Source of the DNA: Diphasiastrum complanatum
Lineage: Eukaryota; Streptophyta; Lycopodiopsida; Lycopodiales; Lycopodiaceae
Direction: 5' to 3'
Length of the DNA stretch: 64,000 nt
Assembly (NCBI GenBank): GCA_029204225.1
Contig: CM055095.1
Location: forward strand, 45,123,446 to 45,187,445
In this document: in pieces, positions 57,796-64,000 of the stretch
Layout: each line of letters opens with the position of its first letter
Numbering within the stretch: position 1 is the stretch's first letter
Translations under genes and position numbers: made by a program
The notes under the pieces: generated by a model
The model's database searches: none
Seen by the model: the letters and a program-made list of their open reading frames with translations, nothing else
What the model was told of the DNA's origin: nothing

Positions 57796-58640
57796 CACCA
57801 TCTGAAGCGTAAATCAGTGCTTTTTCTACTTATAGAAATGTCAAAAACTTTTTTAAATATAATGACGGCTAGTAGAAAACTTTGTTATCTGAGGAGAAAC
57901 ACACGTCATTAAACGGCCCCTAACCGTAACTTGCAAGCGTATAAGAGGTAAATTGGTAATGTTAGAGAATTTGAGAGCTTTAAGCACTAGGAGACCACTT
58001 TGAAATTTTATGGGAAAGGAAAAGGTCCGCGACAAGGACAACTATAAATGGTATAGAGAATTCTAGAATTTTTGACAAGTTTTGAACTTTCGCTTCAATC
58101 AATGAGATAAATCTTCCCATCCAAGAAGTACAATCCAAGCACTGCTCAAAGGAATCTGAGAGTGTGAAAAGCAACATTTTCCTTTCTCATAAAGTGGACC
58201 AGATCCACATGATTTTCATGCAAACGCTATAGTGAGCTAACGAATGGATTTAAGATGTTTTTGTTGAACTACTGTTATTCTTAATTTTAATTTTCTTGCA
58301 TGCAATAATGTATGTAAATTGTCTTTATGGGCTTTTGTGATTCATGCCTAGCACTCAATTTTGGATGGATCTAAATTACTTCATTTCGTTTCCACCTTAC
58401 ATCACCACATTTAGAGCTTATACCAATGAATCAGATCACAACCTGATTTCTAACTAGAAGATGAGACAGAAGTGCTAGAAGATGAAGATGATAAATGATG
58501 ACATGAAGTTTGCTTGCGTCAATGGGACGTGGAGGAGGAAGAGTCATGCTGCTTTAATCTTTTTGTTTTGGATCTAGTGGCCTCCAACGTGCGGATACGT
58601 GACTGCAATTTATTTGAAAGTTCTTTACATTACTTCAATT
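57796..58640. other. No recognisable gene
   Basis: Could include the 5' region of the non-LTR element near 57.8-58.2 kb. The minus-strand frame at 58177-57980 shows no motif. 58380-58640 is probably the internal leader of the minus-strand LTR element at 59.0-59.7 kb. Confidence 0.4.
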
Positions 58641-58822
58641 ATTCTTCAGATCATTGAGGTTGTCTTTTGGAATGGAATTTCCAGAATTGCCTTATGTTGT
58701 GGATTGGTCCATGGTGTGGTAATAACTACAGGGGAATGGTTCACGGGTTCTTGACGCCGAAAGAAAACTTTCCACAAACAATACGCATGCAAGGACAACA
58801 GACTACAAATCAGCTGCATCGG

Positions 58823-58985
58823 ATCTTCCAGACAGCCACCCTGAAACAGGTTTATAATTCAACAAACAATTGTGTGAGATCTGCTAGACAGCTAGCCCAA
58901 AATTAGGTTCAAATTTATGCAAAACAAATGCGTCGAATCTCCTAGACAGCCAGCTCAAAAAATAGGTCCTGCATGCACCTTCAAA
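58823..58985 (+). repeat. Three short tandem repeats in the leader of an LTR element
   Basis: GATCTTCCAGACAGCCACCC, GATCTGCTAGACAGCTAGCC and AATCTCCTAGACAGCCAGCT are each followed by CAAAAY-TAGGTT-like text. Spacing is about 60 bases. Confidence 0.65.
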
Positions 58986-59020
58986 ATCCAACTTTGATCT
59001 ACCTAAGCATATCAACCAAA

Positions 59021-59032
59021 GCTCTAATACCA
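59021..59032 (-). promoter_or_regulatory. Primer-binding site (tRNA-iMet type)
   Basis: The minus strand reads TGGTATTAGAGC two bases after the LTR end at 59035. It is identical to the primer site of the copia element at 38661-38672. Confidence 0.75.
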
Positions 59033-59034
59033 AA

Positions 59035-59700
<666 letters not shown>

Positions 59701-60022
59701 TATTACCTGTTTTGGTACTTTTGGTACTGGTTTTTCAAGGGAAACACCAAAACCTTTAACATAAATAAACATCCAAGTTTTAGAGGGGGTTTGAAATCAC
59801 TTATGTTGTGTAACACAATAAGACTTCTTGAACATAGATCAGTGGTAACTAGAATACTCTTCCACTTTGAAGATGTTAACAATGACTTTAATGCAGAAGG
59901 AATCTTTAAGAAGTCTCGAGTGAACCAGCACTGTATTGAGCTAAACCAGTGTCTTTCTCAGTGTATCCTGAAATATAATTATAATTTATGACGTGGTTAC
60001 AGCAGATTTTGTTAGGGGGGAG

Positions 60023-60129
<107 letters not shown>

Positions 60130-60497
60130 ATAGAATTAAAGATAGTCAACGTTCCCAATTCTAGGAAGGGGTGTAGCTCTTGTTTTTTCCCTATTGAAGG
60201 CATGCTATCATAAACAGTTCTTTGTTGGACTTGAAACATCCACATGGAAGGCCATGTCACTGAGGAGGGAGCATTGTGGTGACATTCTGGAATAGGATAC
60301 AACCGTATGGTTTGAGAATTTTGACTAACACTCTTCATGCTTTCTTTTTCTCATTTTCTCTTGTTTGATTCATTAATGTTCAAGTCAGCTGGATCAACTT
60401 ACGTGGTAATTCTTAGGCACATTATTGTGTTCTTTTAGTAAGTTGTAAGGTTTTTAGGCCACAGCTGTTCCAAAGATTCAGAAGGGCTCATTTAGAA

Positions 60498-60917
60498 GTG
60501 CAGATATCTTTTAGATGCTTTGAGGCATTGAAGCCTTATTTTGTCCGGAAAATGAAGGAGCGGTACACCTGTTGCTATGTGTACTATATGAAAATGATAT
60601 ATTTTAAGGAGACATTTAATCATATGAGACAAAACATGTTTGGTCATCATGGAAAGGATCATTCCTGCACATGTTCCATCTGCTGCAAAATTCAAGAATC
60701 GGATATTTGCAAGGCAAGCCAATCTATTTGTCCCAGCATCATCAATATATGGGAATCACTTTTATGTGCAAAGCCTCCTAATTTAGAATACCATGCAGAA
60801 AAATGCTTGTTTGAGGACTGCAGCATTTGCACACTATCATTATGTCCCTATGAGACATCAGTGGACAGTAGAGAGTTGTGTGTGACGATCTTACAGAGTT
60901 GCGTTAGGGTTTGTTGA
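60498..60917 (+). CDS. Cys-rich ORF of unknown function, perhaps a transposon-derived fragment
   Basis: One open frame of 139 codons starting MQISFRCFEALKPYFVRKMK, with about 18 Cys. These include CCYVYY, CTCSICC, CLFEDCSIC and LCPYE, and several His that could bind zinc. The pattern of an ISFxxFxxLKPxFV start followed by Cys pairs reminds me of uncharacterised transposon-related proteins, but I cannot name the family. The ATG may not be the true start, because a frame rich in coding-like text may extend left. No TATA or splice evidence. It could also be a pseudogene exon. Confidence 0.35.
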   Translation: MQISFRCFEALKPYFVRKMKERYTCCYVYYMKMIYFKETFNHMRQNMFGHHGKDHSCTCSICCKIQESDICKASQSICPSIINIWESLLCAKPPNLEYHAEKCLFEDCSICTLSLCPYETSVDSRELCVTILQSCVRVC

Positions 60918-61039
60918 TGAGGGCGGTTCTATCAAAGAGAAACGATTTGGTAGTGCAAAGAGTGCAAAGCACTACTTTTGTTGACCTAGTTTCAGCACAT
61001 CTGAAAAACTTCATCCGTGGTTCACTTGATGTATATTTG

Positions 61040-61345
61040 CAGTCAATCGTAAATTGTAACCACTAGTGACCACAATCACTTGTGGTGTCTTTGTAGTCAT
61101 CGTTGAAACTAGTCTCCTCCACTGACCATAAATCAGGCTCTTGCGGTGCCTTGCAGTTCTTTTGTTAGTGACTACAAGTGGTTCACTTGCAGTGTCTTTG
61201 CAGTCATCCACTTGCAAGGCCTTTGAACTAGACTCTATTACTGATTGCAAGTAAGGCTCTTGCGGTGCCTTGCGGTACTTAATGAACATCTTGGGAAGAC
61301 CGTTATTGACTACAAATGATTTTCTTGCGGGGCCTTTGTGATACA
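61040..61345 (+). repeat. Diverged tandem repeat, two full units and a partial one
   Basis: Units of about 115-120 bases contain GTGACYACAAGTGGTTCACTT-like text, GTGTCTTTGYAGTCATC and AGGCTCTTGCGGTGCCTTGC. Full units are at about 61066-61180 and 61181-61290, with a partial unit to 61340. The minus-strand frame 61355-61011 over it reflects the repeat and is not called. Confidence 0.7.
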
Positions 61346-61373
61346 TTAGCTGCAATTTTTATGATCTAGATCA

Positions 61374-62193
61374 ATGGCTTCTACTTAGTCTGTGATACCA
61401 GCCAATGTTAATTGGAAAGTGCGCAGTAGGTTGAATCTTGAAGAATTCCAAATGCTAGCTAATCGATGTGGACTTGGCTATACCTTGACAATCGATCCAT
61501 CTACATTCCTGATTGAAGCTAGCAACAAGTTCGTTCAGGGGTTGATTGAGGTCAAGGATGCTGTAATGTCATCATAGGTTCGAGGAGTCAAAATGGACAT
61601 CTCAGAGGCGACCTTGTCGTGCTCCATTTACCAAGTGAAGGAACATTACCTCTAGTCTTATCCAGGGAGGATGTTGACGAGGCCAATCTCTTCCATGGGA
61701 ATTTTTATATGTCGAGTAAGGGGTATAAATTTTCTATGATAATAGACTCGGCTTTGAGGAACTTCTGCAAGTATTGCAACCAAGTCCTTTTTGCAACGGA
61801 CGCGGATGCAACAATTGCAGTTGAAAATATTGGATATTTGCTCTCGGCCATCAAGGGGCAGATTAACTTTGCTGCCATCACCTTCAGAGCCTTCCATAGG
61901 TCAATGAAGCATGGCAAGTTTGCAGCATGCACAGCCCACATCTCCCACTTGTGCCTGCATTAAAACATTGTCAGGGGAGTCGGCAATGTTGGAAAGGAGG
62001 AAGACCACAGTTGCAGCTCCACAGCAAGTGGATCTTACTGCCATTTGAGATTATTGATGACGATGCAGGGATGAGTCAAGCTGCACAGGACTCTTTGCTT
62101 GTTATTTCTGATGCTACCGTAGACACCACCATGGCAGATGCAAAGAACAGGGAGAATGACAACCAGGATGCTGCGAGTTTCAGAATCGAGTAG
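61374..62193 (+). pseudogene. Second copy of the accessory retroelement protein (N-terminal domain)
   Basis: Starts at the ATG at 61374 with a stop at codon 5, then open from 61392 to 61577 (GYTLTIDPSTFLIEASNKFV), a stop, and an open frame at 61619-61963 in another phase. Conserved points with the copy at 27381-29258 are DPSTFLIEA/NPSVILTDL, MSS*VRG/ISTTVRN, NIGYLLSAIKGQINFAAITF/NMGYLLRALNGEQIAFGHIA and SHLCLH/GILCMH. After 61963 a third frame (61927-62193) gives an acidic Ala/Asp-rich tail. The coiled-coil part is absent. No pol lies next to it. Homology is judged by eye but is ordered over about 170 residues. Confidence 0.65.
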
Positions 62194-62685
62194 ACTCATA
62201 AAAAAGAGTCGCAGGCTAATAAGCATCACTTTTCACTATCAACAATGTCTTACAAGAAATATCAACACACTTCTTAAGATAGATCTATTGCTCTATCCTA
62301 AGGTATTTTTTCTTGCCAAATTGTGCTTTTTGATAGATGGAAGTTTTTTAGGCCCTTAAAGGTACTATCATGTCAAGGATATGCCATCTTACAGAAGATC
62401 ATAGATAAGCTAATTGTGATAGCAGATGAAGTCTATATACTAGATTTATTGATATCTTATCCATATTTGAAGCTTGCTTCTCATTTCATTCCATATTCTA
62501 ATTTGTTAGTCACTTAAGGATAATATCTACGACAATGGATAGATCTTCATGAGTGTACTTTGGTAAAAGAGTTGGCCTTCCTAAGGTCAGTTTAGTATTT
62601 CTATTGGATGTTGTATCTACTAATTCCAAGTCAATATCTTAAGTAATACATATACCTTTAGAAGGCTCTCATAATCATAATACTC
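62194..62685. other. No recognisable gene
   Basis: AT-rich DNA; the short plus-strand frames at 62138-62359 and 62323-62517 have no known motif. Confidence 0.4.
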
Positions 62686-62833
<148 letters not shown>

Positions 62834-63160
62834 TCACTAAAGTTAGACAAAATGGATTTGTAGGATTTGTAGTGCTTGATCGTAGCATTAGCCTTTACAT
62901 TGTGGACATTTACAAGGCGGTTTCTGTTCTTATGAAAAGTCTATAAACTGTTAAAAAAAAGTATGGTAATTGAACATCCCCACATTTTTGTTATTTTACA
63001 TTCACTGGCTATGTTTCGTATTTGAATCTTGCTTTATGCTTTGTCATTTATGCACTTTGTCATGCAAAAGCCCATAAATGTGTATGTTGGACATCCTACC
63101 AGCATTTTGTTTGGTTATGTACCTGATCACATCACAAAAGATTAGATTTACATATTGGAT

Positions 63161-63455
63161 CTATGATGAATTTCCTTGGCTGCAAAAAACTCGCCAACTA
63201 AATTTTGCTCCAAAAAGCATTAATTGGCCAACACTAAGCAGATTCTTGGTTAACTTAGGAACATAAAGGACATTTTCAAGATTCATCCTTTTGGATGATC
63301 CAACATACAATGGAATGGTTCCAATACCACTTATCTTACACTCTTGACTACTAGTTGTGTAGATAGATCTATGTACATCATTGTAAGAGAGTAAAGTGGA
63401 GAAATAGTCCTTTTGAAATGTCATGTGGGAGCTAGCCCCACTATCTATCAAGAAT
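63161..63455 (-). pseudogene. Copia protease fragment
   Basis: The minus strand reads LIDSGASSHMTFQKDYFSTL, then GIGTIPLYVGSS, LENVLYVPKL and KNLLSVGQL. This is the copia aspartic protease block, closely resembling the protease of the element at 35.2-38.2 kb. The catalytic DSGA is intact. It is fused at its N-terminal side, near 63455, to a gypsy reading frame, and ends on the left near 63190. Confidence 0.85.
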
Positions 63456-64000
63456 AATACGCACTCCAAATCTGGTTGGATCCATATGATGTAAAATCTG
63501 CTCATCAGTAAACTCTGCATTGTCATCATAAGTCAAGGCATGACTCACAGGAATGAGTTCATCTTCAATCGAATCTGGTATCAGTTCCATTGATATCCAA
63601 GCTATATTCAGCACATTCAATGGAAAAGTAATCGGTGTATCCAAGGTTCGATCCAATAATGAAAACTCGCTCAAATCTAACTGATTATCTTGTTGACACA
63701 TATATCCTGTTGTATAGTCAATCGTTGCAAGAGCTTCATTCCAGTTGATAGTATCAGTTTGAGAATCGTAATGAGCTCCCAAATTTTTCTCTGGTCGGTC
63801 ACAAGTATGATCCGTTGTTGATGAATCATCATCCTCTTTTTGAACCACTGGTTTGATAGTCCAAGTTGCAGGATCAACCTTGACTGCACGTTCACGATTT
63901 TCAAAAGTGATTTTCCCGGTACCCCAGTTATGAATTACTTGTGCAACTCGTAACCATGGGCGTCCCAATAGGACTCGGTAGACATTTGGTACTTTTGGTA
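63456..64000 (-). pseudogene. Ty3/gypsy protease-pol linker fragment, runs off the right edge
   Basis: The open frame starts beyond or at 63968 with MGRPWLRVAQVIHNWGTGKI, which matches the LGRPWL block at the end of a gypsy aspartic protease. An acidic linker follows (KEDDDSSTTDHT, DSIEDELIPVSHAL). It then runs into the copia fragment near 63455. The rest of the element lies outside the window. Confidence 0.7.

Overview
This window looks like nuclear DNA of a land plant. It holds one recognisable host gene, the 5' part of a plant laccase with a signal peptide and plant-style short introns, at the extreme left on the minus strand. Almost everything else is transposable-element debris of plant type: Ty1/copia and Ty3/gypsy LTR retrotransposons (chromovirus and Tat/Athila-like), one non-LTR element, a hAT-type MITE and a long-TIR element. 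Long (GA)n microsatellites are scattered through it. I cannot name the species from the sequence. I saw no rRNA, intact tRNA, CRISPR or bacterial-type operon.

Layout. 1-0.7 kb: laccase exons 1-3. 2.9-5.5 kb: copia remnant (minus). 6.0-6.6 kb: LTR-like DNA rich in GCGAA motifs. 6.8-10.2 kb: 3' half of a chromovirus (minus). 10.6-12.65 kb: gag-protease-RT of another gypsy element (plus), abutting at 12.66 kb a Tat/Athila-like RT-RNase H-integrase with a second, archaeal-type RNase H to 15.4 kb. 16.6-21.0 kb: LTRs and a copia pol (minus). 21.0-24.9 kb: low-information DNA. 24.9-32.8 kb (minus strand): a Tat/Athila-like complex with pol, then an unidentified accessory coiled-coil ORF, an LTR-like segment and a gag with unusual zinc knuckles. 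32.8-34.7 kb: plus-strand LTR with a tRNA-Asp-type primer site, then GCGAA-rich LTR-like DNA. 35.2-39.3 kb: copia element (minus) with 5' LTR, PBS, gag, protease, integrase and partial RT. 40-41 kb: diverged duplication. 44.5-51.7 kb: plus-strand chromovirus whose RT-integrase block is duplicated head to tail. 51.8-54.7 kb: long-TIR element, hAT MITE and three sets of tandem repeats. 55.3-57.8 kb: non-LTR retrotransposon (minus) with a C-terminal zinc-knuckle/PD-D nuclease-like region. 59.0-59.7 kb: LTR containing a (GA)n tract. 60.5-62.2 kb: Cys-rich ORF and a second, diverged copy of the accessory ORF. 63.2-64 kb: copia and gypsy protease fragments fused at one point.

Nearly all element ORFs carry stops or frameshifts, so they are annotated as pseudogenes; the integrase core at 29.85-30.78 kb is the best preserved. 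The two observations I rate highest are the accessory retroelement protein family (27.4-29.3 kb and 61.4-62.2 kb) and the non-LTR element with an R2-like C-terminal nuclease signature (55.3-57.8 kb). All comparisons with families are from memory and motif reading, not from a search.
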